DNA from: Hassallia byssoidea VB512170
Lineage (GTDB): Bacteria; Cyanobacteriota; Cyanobacteriia; Cyanobacteriales; Nostocaceae
Direction of reading: 5' to 3'
NCBI RefSeq assembly: GCF_000817785.2
Contig: NZ_JTCM02000001.1
Span: forward strand, 124,001 to 188,000
DNA length: 64,000 nt
Shown: positions 18,911-27,571 of the stretch, piece by piece
Layout of the letters: each line of letters starts with the position of its first letter
How positions within the stretch are numbered: position 1 is the stretch's first letter
Program-made: the position numbers and the translations under genes
Notes under the pieces: generated by a model
What the model saw: the letters and a program-made list of their open reading frames with translations, nothing else
What the model was told of the DNA's origin: nothing
Database searches by the model: none

Positions 18911-20407
18911 ATGGAACGCAGCAATACAACTTTAAATGAACGTAACGGACACTCTTCAGCGGTTTTGGATAAAGAGCTAATTGTGGACTTAGAAACACTG
19001 GAAGCTCGGACCATAGAGAAGCCTGCACCAGCTGAAACGCCAGTAGATAAGGAAAATATCCAGCCAGAGACGGCAAAAGAAGAGCAAAAGAAAGCTGCAC
19101 CGAAGCGGAAAAAACCGATTGGGATAATTTTGGGAGTATTGGGAGTAGGTGCGATCGCCGCAGGTGGATTTGGTTATCGCTACTGGGAATATGCCTCTAC
19201 CCACCAAGAAACAGACAACGCTACAGTAGCCGGACACATTAACCAAGTTAGCAGCAAGATTCCCGGAACTGTTAGCCAAGTGTTGGTAAACGATAACCAA
19301 CTAGTACAACAGGGACAGTTGCTAGTAAAACTCGATCCGCAAGACTATCAAAATAAAGTGCAGCAAGCACAAGCAGCACTTTCAACCGCACAGCGTCAAG
19401 CACAAGCAGCCGAAGCGAATATTGCTTTAGCTTCACAAACTACCTCTGCGAAGACAAATCAAGCACAAGGCGATGTTAGCGGTGCATTAGCAGCGATTTC
19501 CACAGCAAAAGCAGCAGTGCAAGAAGCACAAGCCGGAATACCAGCCGCGCAAGCTGACGTGAAATTAGCAGAAGCGGGAATTCCCGCAGCACAAGCGGAA
19601 GTAGCCCAAGCTGATGCTAACTTGCAAAGAGCGCAAGCTGATTACAACCGTTACAAGACTTTGTTTCAACAAGGTGCGATCGCTCGCCAACAACTTGAAA
19701 CAGCCACATCAACTTATAATGTGAATGTAGCGCAAAAGAATGCTGCTGTTCAGGGAGTACAACAAGCACAAGCGCGGTTAGCATCAGCGAGAGTTGGAGT
19801 AGCTAGAGCGCAGTCAAAATTAGCACAAGCGCAAGAAGGCGTAACCAGCGCTCAAGCGAAACTTGCAGCATCCAAAGGAGGACTGCAACAAGCTACCGCC
19901 GGCGGACAGCAAACAGCAGTGAATCGCGGACAGTACGAAGCGGCAAAAGCGTCAATTTCCCAAGCGGAAGCGACATTGAAAGACGCGCAACTGCAATTAT
20001 CTTACACCAACATTACCGCACCGGCAGCCGGACGTGTGGGTAGAAAAAATGTAGAAGTTGGTAATCGCGTGCAAGTAGGAACACCGATGATGGCGATCGT
20101 CAATAACGATTACTGGGTAGTCGCTAACTTCAAAGAAACCCAGTTAGAAAAAATGAAGCCAGGAGAACCAGTAGAAATCAAACTGGATTCATTTCCTCAT
20201 CACAGCTTTAAAGGTCGTGTTGACAGTATTTCGCCAGCTTCCGGCGCTCAGTTTGCCTTATTGCCACCGGATAACGCTACAGGTAACTTTACCAAAATTG
20301 TGCAGCGTATTCCTGTGAAAGTTGTTTTCGACCAACAAAGCATCAAAGGCTACGAAGCACGAATTACACCTGGGATGTCTGCGGAAGTTGCGGTAGAAGT
20401 CAAGTAA
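18911..20407 (+). CDS. EmrA/HlyD-type membrane fusion protein
   Basis: 498-aa periplasmic adaptor for an efflux pump. A charged cytoplasmic N-terminus (1-66) leads to one membrane helix (about 69-90, IGIILGVLGVGAIAAGGFGY). Then comes the first half of the lipoyl-like domain (VSSKIPGTVSQVLVNDNQLV), a long Ala/Gln-rich coiled-coil hairpin (about 145-345), and the second half (YTNITAPAAGRVGRKNVEVG). The membrane-proximal beta domain (FPHHSFKGRVDSISPASGAQ) follows. Length is above the roughly 390 aa of E. coli EmrA because of the tail and a longer hairpin. Pairs naturally with the DHA2 transporter at 21988. Confidence 0.9.
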   Translation: MERSNTTLNERNGHSSAVLDKELIVDLETLEARTIEKPAPAETPVDKENIQPETAKEEQKKAAPKRKKPIGIILGVLGVGAIAAGGFGYRYWEYASTHQETDNATVAGHINQVSSKIPGTVSQVLVNDNQLVQQGQLLVKLDPQDYQNKVQQAQAALSTAQRQAQAAEANIALASQTTSAKTNQAQGDVSGALAAISTAKAAVQEAQAGIPAAQADVKLAEAGIPAAQAEVAQADANLQRAQADYNRYKTLFQQGAIARQQLETATSTYNVNVAQKNAAVQGVQQAQARLASARVGVARAQSKLAQAQEGVTSAQAKLAASKGGLQQATAGGQQTAVNRGQYEAAKASISQAEATLKDAQLQLSYTNITAPAAGRVGRKNVEVGNRVQVGTPMMAIVNNDYWVVANFKETQLEKMKPGEPVEIKLDSFPHHSFKGRVDSISPASGAQFALLPPDNATGNFTKIVQRIPVKVVFDQQSIKGYEARITPGMSAEVAVEVK

Positions 20408-20432
20408 TACCAAACGCGAATGAAAACATTTT

Positions 20433-20469
20433 ACGCCTCTCCAATATCTTTCCACCTCCGGAGAGGCGT
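20433..20469 (+). terminator. Hairpin after the fusion-protein gene
   Basis: A 10-bp stem, ACGCCTCTCC (20433-20442) and GGAGAGGCGT (20460-20469), with a 17-base loop followed by only TTG. A weak terminator or processing site. Confidence 0.5.
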
Positions 20470-20526
20470 TTGCAGTCAAGTTAGGTGATATTTATGGAAA
20501 GCGTATTGGTATAAACTAAACTTTTA

Positions 20527-21807
20527 ATGAAGACGCAAGCAACTGAGAAAAAGCCGAGAATACCGGCATTTAGGTCAAGAAACTACCGTTTATTTTTTCT
20601 CGGGCAAGGTATATCTCTAATTGGCTCGTGGATGACGCAATTAGCCACGATTTGGTTAGTTTATCATTTAACAAATTCACCTGTAATGCTAGGAATTGTG
20701 GGATTTACCAGTCAAATTCCTAGCTTTTTTCTCGCTCCCTTTGGTGGCGTTTTTGTGGATCGTTTTTCTCGCCATCGTACCTTAATTGGTACACAAATCT
20801 TGGCGATGATTCAGTCATTAACGCTGGCAGTGCTAGCATTAACTGGCGTAATTCAGATTTGGCATATTATCGCTTTAAGTTTGTTGCAAGGATTTATTAA
20901 TGCTGTAGATGCGCCGGCGCGACAAGCATTTGTGCCAGAATTAATTGAAAGAAGAGACGATTTAGCGAATGCGATCGCCATCAACTCGACAATGTTCAAT
21001 GGTGCGCGATTAATAGGTCCTGCGATCGGTGGTTTACTAATTGCTCAAGTTGGTGCAGCTTACTGTTTTTTAATTGATGGTGTCAGCTATATCGCTGTAA
21101 TTGCTGCTTTGTTGGCGATGAATATTAAGTCAAATAAATACCAAGTCAGTAATGCCAATCCCATACAAAAAGTAAAAGAGGGATTTAATTATGCTTTTGG
21201 CTTTCCGCCAATTCGGGCAATATTAATATTATCAGCCTTAGTCAGTTTTCTGGGAATGCAATATACAATAATTGTGCCAATTTTTGCGGAAAAAATCTTG
21301 CAAGGTGGCGCAGATACACTAGGCTTTTTGATGGCTGCGTCAGGAGTCGGCGCTTTATCTGGGGGAATTTATCTGGCTACACGGGGAACAGTAATAGGAT
21401 TGGGCAGATTAATTGCCTTTGGTCCAACAATTTTAGGATGTGGACTGATTGCTTTTTCTCTATCGCGATTTTTGCCACTTTCTTTATTTTCATTGTTTTT
21501 TGTCGGTTTAGGAACGATTCTACAAATTGCTTCTGGTAACACAGTTTTACAAACAATTGTAGATGATGACAAACGCGGACGAGTAATGAGTTTATATACA
21601 ATGTCTTTTTTGGGTACAATACCTTTTGGTAACTTATTGGCAGGTTTTTTAGCAAATCATATCGGCGCTACCAATACGCTAATAATTGATGGAATAGCTT
21701 GTATTTTGGGGTCTATATTTTTTGTGAGAAAGTTACCTGCTTTAAGGCGATCTATTCGCCCAATTTATGAGCAAAAGGGGATATTAACCAGTAGTGGAAA
21801 AGCTTAA
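20527..21807 (+). CDS. MFS transporter, EntS-like (MFS_3)
   Basis: 426-aa major facilitator with about 12 membrane segments. The N-terminus AFRSRNYRLFFLGQGISLIG, then FLAPFGGVFVDRFSRHRTLI (loop 2-3 motif A) and DAPARQAFVPELIERRDDLA with NAIAINSTMFNGARLIGPAI are hallmarks of the enterobactin-exporter-like MFS_3 group. It lies between the fusion protein and a second transporter. It ends before a good terminator (21828-21860). Substrate unknown; siderophore or drug export is possible. Confidence 0.88.
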   Translation: MKTQATEKKPRIPAFRSRNYRLFFLGQGISLIGSWMTQLATIWLVYHLTNSPVMLGIVGFTSQIPSFFLAPFGGVFVDRFSRHRTLIGTQILAMIQSLTLAVLALTGVIQIWHIIALSLLQGFINAVDAPARQAFVPELIERRDDLANAIAINSTMFNGARLIGPAIGGLLIAQVGAAYCFLIDGVSYIAVIAALLAMNIKSNKYQVSNANPIQKVKEGFNYAFGFPPIRAILILSALVSFLGMQYTIIVPIFAEKILQGGADTLGFLMAASGVGALSGGIYLATRGTVIGLGRLIAFGPTILGCGLIAFSLSRFLPLSLFSLFFVGLGTILQIASGNTVLQTIVDDDKRGRVMSLYTMSFLGTIPFGNLLAGFLANHIGATNTLIIDGIACILGSIFFVRKLPALRRSIRPIYEQKGILTSSGKA

Positions 21808-21827
21808 GAAATAATAACCGCAGATGC

Positions 21828-21863
21828 ACGCAGATGAACACAGATAAAAGGCATCTGCGTTTA
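21828..21863 (+). terminator. Terminator after the MFS_3 transporter
   Basis: A 9-bp stem, ACGCAGATG (21828-21836) and CATCTGCGT (21852-21860), followed by TTTAAG. The stem is made of the CGCAGATG unit often repeated in cyanobacterial intergenic DNA. Confidence 0.6.
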
Positions 21864-21987
21864 AGAAAATTTATAATCAATATGAAAAACAGCATCTACC
21901 TTAAGGTACATTTATAATATCGCCTCAAGTTTGAAAATATAAATATCTTTTATTTCAACGCCCCACTTTCTCAACCGGAGTACCGCT

Positions 21988-23574
21988 GTGGCTAATACAA
22001 ATGCAGTTGGCAAAGGCAATCAGACTTCCTCTAATAACGTACCGCTGAGAACCTGGATTGGTGTAATGGCGAGTATGCTTGGTGCATTCATGGCGGTGCT
22101 GGATATTCAAATTACCAACGCTTCGCTACAAGATATTCAAGCATCTTTAGGGGCAACTTTAGAAGAAGGTTCTTGGATTTCTACCGCTTATTTGGTGGCA
22201 GAAATTGTAGTAATTCCTTTAACTGGATGGTTATCGCGGGTATTTTCCCTCAAACGATATTTGTTAGTTAACACCGCCTTATTTATCTTCTTTTCTATAT
22301 GCTGTGCTTGGGCGTGGGATCTCAATTCTATGATTCTTTTCCGCGCTTTACAAGGCTTCAGCGGCGGGGTTTTAATTCCTACTGCTCTAACAGTTGTCCT
22401 GACAACTTTACCCCCGGCAAAGCAAGCTGTTGGACTAGCCGCGTTTGCGATTACCGCAGTTTTTGCACCGTCGGTTGGTCCCACATTAGGAGGTTGGTTA
22501 ACAGAAAATTTAGGTTGGGAGTACAACTTTTATATAAATGTAGTTCCAGGGGCATTGATGTTGGCTGGGGTTTGGTATGGCATCACTCAACAACCACCCC
22601 AAATGCAATTGTTAAAACAAGGTGATTGGTGGGGAATTCTTTCGATGGCGATTGGGTTAGGTTCCCTACAAGTAGTTTTAGAAGAAGGTAGCCGCAAAGA
22701 TTGGTTTGGTTCACCTTTAATTGTCCGCTTAAGTATAGTTGCGGCAATTTTTCTAGCGCTATTTTTCTTTATAGAATTAACTCGCAAGCAACCATTTATT
22801 AATCTGCGACTTATACGTTATCGCAACTTTGGTTTAGCCAGTGTTGTTAATGTTTCGCTGGGTATAGGATTGTATGGCTCAATTTATATTTTGCCGCTGT
22901 ATCTAACACAAATTCAAAGATATAACGCCCTACAAATTGGTGAAGTGCTAATCTGGGCTGGGATGCCGCAATTACTGATTATTCCTTTTCTACCCAGAGT
23001 TATGAAGCGTGTTGATGTGCGCTTAATGGTTGCTGTGGGTGTGGTTTTGTTCTCTATTAGCGCGTTTATGAATTCGCGGATGACTTATCAAACAGGACAC
23101 GATCAATTAATTTGGTCACAACTTGTCCGAGCGATGGGACAACCGCTGATTATGGTTCCGCTTACGTCGATTGCTACTGGTGGATTAAATCCCAAAGATG
23201 CGGGTTCGGCAAGCGGTTTATTTAATATGATGCGTAATATGGGCGGTTCGATTGGAATTGCATTGTTAGCAACTTTGTTAACTAATAGAGAACAATTTCA
23301 CTCGAATAGATTGGGGGAATCGATATCTTTATTTTCTCCAGAAACTCAAGCGCGAATTAATCAATTGACGCAGTATTTTGTCAGTCGTGGTTCTGATTTG
23401 AGTACCGCGCAAGACCAAGCGATAAAGTCTATTGATAATATCGTTCGTAGAGAAGCGTATGTGATGGCTTTTAATGATTGTTTCTACTTTATTGGCATTG
23501 CTTTATTATTAAGTGGAATTGCGATTATTTTCTTGAAAAAGGTGAAGGCGACTGGCGGCGCTGTGGGACATTAA
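21988..23574 (+). CDS. DHA2-family drug/H+ antiporter (EmrB-like)
   Basis: 528-aa transporter with 14 predicted membrane segments. The N-terminus GVMASMLGAFMAVLDIQITN and TLEEGSWISTAYLVAEIVVI, then LFRALQGFSGGVLIPTALTV (motif C region) are typical EmrB/QacA features. The start is GTG at 21988 with GGAG 8 bp upstream; no ATG fits. It is the expected inner-membrane partner of the EmrA-type protein. A TolC-type outer-membrane protein is not encoded here. The 180-bp spacer before it suggests its own promoter or processing. Confidence 0.9.
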   Translation: MANTNAVGKGNQTSSNNVPLRTWIGVMASMLGAFMAVLDIQITNASLQDIQASLGATLEEGSWISTAYLVAEIVVIPLTGWLSRVFSLKRYLLVNTALFIFFSICCAWAWDLNSMILFRALQGFSGGVLIPTALTVVLTTLPPAKQAVGLAAFAITAVFAPSVGPTLGGWLTENLGWEYNFYINVVPGALMLAGVWYGITQQPPQMQLLKQGDWWGILSMAIGLGSLQVVLEEGSRKDWFGSPLIVRLSIVAAIFLALFFFIELTRKQPFINLRLIRYRNFGLASVVNVSLGIGLYGSIYILPLYLTQIQRYNALQIGEVLIWAGMPQLLIIPFLPRVMKRVDVRLMVAVGVVLFSISAFMNSRMTYQTGHDQLIWSQLVRAMGQPLIMVPLTSIATGGLNPKDAGSASGLFNMMRNMGGSIGIALLATLLTNREQFHSNRLGESISLFSPETQARINQLTQYFVSRGSDLSTAQDQAIKSIDNIVRREAYVMAFNDCFYFIGIALLLSGIAIIFLKKVKATGGAVGH

Positions 23575-23618
23575 CAGCGTTAAAATGTTGAAGATAGCTA
23601 CCCAGTCCCAGCAAAAAG

Positions 23619-24194
23619 ATGGTTACAAACAAACGCGAATATTACATATCCCCGGAAGAATATCTAGAAGGCGAAAAAGTCAGTCAAGTTAAGCACGAGT
23701 ATATTGATGGGGAAGTTTATGCAATGGCAGGGGCAAGTGATGCCCATGTTACGATTACCGGAAACTTGTTTAGCGTGCTGCGAAGCCACCTCCGGGGTAG
23801 TGGTTGCCGCGTTTATATGGCAGATATGAAAGCGCAAATTCAAGCGATAAATCGCTATTACTATCCTGATGTCATGGTGACTTGCGATACACAAGATAGA
23901 GAATTTGAATATTTTAAATCTTCTCCTTGTTTGATTGTAGAGGTGTTGTCTGGTAGTACGGAAGCTTTTGACCGAGGTAAGAAGTTCACGGACTACCGAC
24001 ATTTGCAGTCATTACAAGAATACGTGCTGATTTCTCAAGATACGATGAGTGTTGAATGCTTTCGTCGCAACGAAGAAGGACGCTGGGTGCTTTACCCTTA
24101 TGAAAAAGGGGAAGAGGTGCATCTAGCTAGTGTTGATTTTCGGTGTGCGATCGCCACAATATATGAAGATGTAGCTTTGCCAGAAATGAATTGA
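23619..24194 (+). CDS. Uma2-family (DUF820) putative endonuclease
   Basis: 191-aa member of the cyanobacterial Uma2 family with a PD-(D/E)xK fold. Seen are the N-terminal YYISPEEYLEGEKVSQVKHE, the acidic YYPDVMVTCD (PD), the LIVEVLS strand (E-x-V) and GKKFTDYRHLQSLQEYVLIS with the conserved Lys. These proteins occur in many copies in cyanobacterial genomes; activity is rarely shown. It starts 44 bp after the transporter stop. Confidence 0.88.
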   Translation: MVTNKREYYISPEEYLEGEKVSQVKHEYIDGEVYAMAGASDAHVTITGNLFSVLRSHLRGSGCRVYMADMKAQIQAINRYYYPDVMVTCDTQDREFEYFKSSPCLIVEVLSGSTEAFDRGKKFTDYRHLQSLQEYVLISQDTMSVECFRRNEEGRWVLYPYEKGEEVHLASVDFRCAIATIYEDVALPEMN

Positions 24195-24202
24195 TAACTA
24201 AC

Positions 24203-24604
24203 TCATCCCATTAAGATGACGTTATCAAGTACATGAATCACACCGTTGTCTGCTTCGATATCCGCAGCAATTACTGTTGCATTCTTCACTTCAAAGTTAT
24301 CAGATATATTAATTCGGATTTCGGAACCTTCCACCGAAGTTAGAGAATGAATATTTGCCAAATCCGCTTGCATCAACTTTCCGGGTACGACGTGATATTT
24401 AAGAATACGCGCAAGTTGTGGCGGATTTTGGACGAGGGTGTGAACGGTGCCGGGAGGAAGTTTGGCAAAAGCATCATCGGTGGGTGCAAAAACGGTGAAT
24501 GGACCAGGACTTTTCAAAACTTCAACTAGTCCCGCAGCTTTCACCGCAGCTACAAGAGTAGTAAATCCATCGGCACTCACAGCAATATCAACTATATCAG
24601 GCAT
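24203..24604 (-). CDS. cupS: CupS, fasciclin-domain subunit of the CO2-uptake NDH-1 complex
   Basis: 133-aa single fasciclin (FAS1) domain without signal peptide: H1 box [21 protein letters not shown] motif [13 protein letters not shown] and H2 box [17 protein letters not shown]. Fasciclin proteins alone are common, but as the last gene of ndhF3-ndhD3-cupA it corresponds to CupS, a small soluble subunit of NDH-1MS. The gap to cupA is 20 bp. It should sit on the cytoplasmic side with CupA. Confidence 0.88.
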   Translation of the reverse strand: MPDIVDIAVSADGFTTLVAAVKAAGLVEVLKSPGPFTVFAPTDDAFAKLPPGTVHTLVQNPPQLARILKYHVVPGKLMQADLANIHSLTSVEGSEIRINISDNFEVKNATVIAADIEADNGVIHVLDNVILMG

Positions 24605-24624
24605 TTGATTTCACCTCCGTAATT

Positions 24625-25923
24625 TTACCGATAATCTTGGCGCTGAACATCGCGCAATCTCGCTTCTGGACGCTGGAAACGGTCTAACTGAGACTCAAAA
24701 AATCGGCGATTTGCCATCAGATGTTCTGGGTTGGGGTCATCTAACGGATAAAGTAATGCTTGTCGTAATGCTTGAATTACTGCTGATGTGACGCAATACA
24801 TCGAACGCTGAAAGCTAATTCCCAGTTGAATCAGCGTGTCATCTTCACCGCGACAGTATTGTTGATAGTAGTCCACCAAGTAGTCAGGCAAGAAATGTAG
24901 CATATCTTGCATCAACAGTGTCGGTGGAATACCCGCTGTCCCGACTGGGAAGACATCTGCATAAAGAATGCCGAAGTGGAAATCTTTTTGGTCTTCAGGT
25001 ACTTGCTTTGCTTGAGCGTTATAAGATTTAGTACCTCTAAAAGGTGCAGTCCGATAAAATACTGCTTCTACGTAAGGGAGAGCCGCTTCATACAACCAGG
25101 TAAAACCTTTGGATTTAGGGATAATTTCGTAGCACTCACCGTGAATATATACATGATGATAAATTGGGCGTCCGGCGATCGCAAAAATTCCATTTACCAA
25201 AAAATTCATCGCTTCCGGTACACTTGTTATTTTACCTTCATCGTAAAGGTCTGACATCTCAAAGAATACCGGCGCCATCACTTCCCAAAATAAGCCGAGG
25301 TTAGAGTAGTAAGATAGTTGCCGCACTTGCTCAATAAACATATCCGGAAACATTTTATACAGTCCCAACATTACCGGATTGCTTTTGAAGTAAGCTTTAA
25401 TTGCACGATCGGCATTTGCTTTATACTCGTCGGTATCTAAGTAAGGGTCAAACAGTCCACCCATACCCCGATGCCAAAGCATCGCTTGCATACAAGCTTC
25501 GGCAAATTCCATATTGATGCGATCGTGCCAAAGGTGATGTAATAGTTTGGGCAGCTTTTTATTTACTTCACCCTTTTCCATAAACTCCAACAATTCAGGA
25601 TGCGCGGTTGCTTCTCCGCGCCAAATGCGAATATCAGCGTCATCACCTGCGTAATGATTGTGTAGTTCTAAATATTCTTTGGGTAGAAAGTATTTGAAGA
25701 AGGGCACAGGATCGAGAAAAACTCGTTCGGCAATATAAAGTAAGTCGCGCCAGTAAAAGTCCATCGGCACCGCATACGCTTTATAGATGCCGATGATTTG
25801 CATCAAGTTTTCCGGTGTATCTGGAAGCATGGCGCCACCTGCTTCTAAGCGGTGAATTACTTCGGGAAATTGATGTTGAGAGGGGGGAAGTTTGGTTGGA
25901 GATTGAATTGAAGTTTGGGTCAT
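24625..25923 (-). CDS. cupA: CupA, CO2 hydration protein (ChpY)
   Basis: 432-aa CO2 hydration subunit of the NDH-1MS complex, which converts CO2 to bicarbonate using redox-driven proton pumping. Family segments include MDFYWRDLLYIAERVFLDPV, LPKLLHHLWHDRINMEFAEA, HHVYIHGECYEIIPKSKGFT and FGILYADVFPVGTAGIPPTL. His, Cys and Glu residues in these segments are candidates for metal or CO2 binding. I take the ATG at 25923 (MTQTSIQS); a GTG at 25995 would add 24 residues of poor conservation. The linked ndhF3/ndhD3 and cupS point to the low-CO2-induced CupA rather than the constitutive CupB. Confidence 0.92.
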   Translation of the reverse strand: MTQTSIQSPTKLPPSQHQFPEVIHRLEAGGAMLPDTPENLMQIIGIYKAYAVPMDFYWRDLLYIAERVFLDPVPFFKYFLPKEYLELHNHYAGDDADIRIWRGEATAHPELLEFMEKGEVNKKLPKLLHHLWHDRINMEFAEACMQAMLWHRGMGGLFDPYLDTDEYKANADRAIKAYFKSNPVMLGLYKMFPDMFIEQVRQLSYYSNLGLFWEVMAPVFFEMSDLYDEGKITSVPEAMNFLVNGIFAIAGRPIYHHVYIHGECYEIIPKSKGFTWLYEAALPYVEAVFYRTAPFRGTKSYNAQAKQVPEDQKDFHFGILYADVFPVGTAGIPPTLLMQDMLHFLPDYLVDYYQQYCRGEDDTLIQLGISFQRSMYCVTSAVIQALRQALLYPLDDPNPEHLMANRRFFESQLDRFQRPEARLRDVQRQDYR

Positions 25924-26032
25924 GGGAGGGGTTAGGGGTCTGCCAAATTGATTATTATGGGTTGTAGTAAGCGGCTCTAGGGCTTTTGGAAGCACTAAAG
26001 TGCTTACTACGAAATACGTAAGAAGTAATTTT

Positions 26033-27541
26033 TTAGCCTTTGAAGTGTTGCCGCTCTAAGTTATGGGCGATGTTAGTTACGGTGGGAATTGCTGATACCA
26101 TTGTTGTGACTGTCTGTTCGCTCCAGCGGACAAGCCAAGTGGGTTGTACTCCGAGGATGAAAATCAAAATTGCTAAAATGAGGGCGGGTATTCTTTCGCT
26201 AGCTTTCACTTTGGGGAAATTGGCGATCGCATTATCCAATTTTCCGAAACAAGTCCGATTGAGCAATATCACAAAGTATACTGCTGTTAAACCGGTTCCC
26301 ACTACACATAACAAAGTTGGGATGGGAAACTCTGCATAACTGCCTTGAAATACGAGAAACTCGGCGATAAATCCAGCCATACCCGGAATTCCCGCACTCG
26401 CCATTCCGCTAAGAATTAATAACGCGCTGATGCTTGGTAATCCGCGAATCGGGTTTAGCAGTCCATTCAAGACGTTTAAATCGCGGGTGCCGATTTTCTC
26501 TTCAATTACACCCACCAAGTTAAACAAAATTGCCAGAATTAAGCCGTGGGCGACCATTTGGGAAACAGCACCAACTAAACTTAATGATGTGTGCGCTGCA
26601 CCACCTAACAAAACGTAGCCCATGTGACCGATTGAACTATATGCTACCATCCGCTTGATGTCTTTTTGAGCGATCGCCGCTGCTGCTCCATAAAGTACAC
26701 TGACAGTTGCCCAAATTGCTAACCAAGGTGCCAATGTTGCCCAAGCTTCAGGGAAAAGTCCCAAGCCAAACCGGAAAATACCGTAAGTACCAAGTTTCGC
26801 TAACACACCTCCTAACAACATCGCTACAGGTGCGGAAGCTGCAACATATGTATCGGGTAGCCAAGTATGCAATGGCACGAGGGGAATTTTGATGCCAAAT
26901 CCTACCAGTAGTAGACTTAGCAGGATAATTTGCAATCCCAAGGGTAACATTTGTCCCATCAAGGATTCATACGCAAAGCTGGTAGCATGAGTTAACCAAA
27001 CTAAACCCAAGAATGCTGCTAAAATCAAGATTCCGGAAAGAGCGGTGTAGAGCAAAAACTTTGTTGCTGCATAACTGCGCTTGTCACCACCCCAAATCGA
27101 TATTAATAAATAGAAGGGGACTAACTCCAGTTCGTAGAACAAAAAGAACAGCAGTAAGTTTTGGGCAACAAATGCACCCGCAACGCCACCAGCAATCAGC
27201 AGAATCATCGAGTAAAATAATCGCGGACGCTGAGTATCTTCGTGGCTGCTGTAAATAGCAATCCAAGTAATCAAGCTATTCAAGGCAACCATTACCAAGG
27301 AAATACCATCTACTCCGAGTTGGTAATTTAATCCTAAGGTTTCAATCCAAGGTAGGTATTCTGTAAGTTGGAATCCTGGCTGATTAATATCAAACTGAGC
27401 CATTACCCAGAATGTCCACAATAGCATTGCTCCAGTAATTAACAATGCGCTCAAGCGAATTTGCCGGGAGGAAACGTTTTTGGGCAAACATCCGATAATG
27501 GCTGCACCGAGTATTGGTATCCAAATTAATGTACTTAGCAT
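26033..27541 (-). CDS. ndhD3: NdhD3, NDH-1MS proton-pumping subunit
   Basis: 502-aa NuoM/NdhD-type antiporter-like subunit with about 14 membrane helices. Visible are the family segments LLLFFLFYELELVPFYLLIS (with the conserved helix-5 Glu), KFLLYTALSGILILAAFLGL, PLVPLHTWLPDTYVAASAPV and KRMVAYSSIGHMGYVLLGGA. It lies between ndhF3 and cupA with short spacers, so this is the D3 paralogue of the high-affinity CO2-uptake complex, in the thylakoid membrane. Confidence 0.94.
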   Translation of the reverse strand: MLSTLIWIPILGAAIIGCLPKNVSSRQIRLSALLITGAMLLWTFWVMAQFDINQPGFQLTEYLPWIETLGLNYQLGVDGISLVMVALNSLITWIAIYSSHEDTQRPRLFYSMILLIAGGVAGAFVAQNLLLFFLFYELELVPFYLLISIWGGDKRSYAATKFLLYTALSGILILAAFLGLVWLTHATSFAYESLMGQMLPLGLQIILLSLLLVGFGIKIPLVPLHTWLPDTYVAASAPVAMLLGGVLAKLGTYGIFRFGLGLFPEAWATLAPWLAIWATVSVLYGAAAAIAQKDIKRMVAYSSIGHMGYVLLGGAAHTSLSLVGAVSQMVAHGLILAILFNLVGVIEEKIGTRDLNVLNGLLNPIRGLPSISALLILSGMASAGIPGMAGFIAEFLVFQGSYAEFPIPTLLCVVGTGLTAVYFVILLNRTCFGKLDNAIANFPKVKASERIPALILAILIFILGVQPTWLVRWSEQTVTTMVSAIPTVTNIAHNLERQHFKG

Positions 27542-27571
27542 AGGGGAGGGGGGGAAGATTTTGCGAGAAAT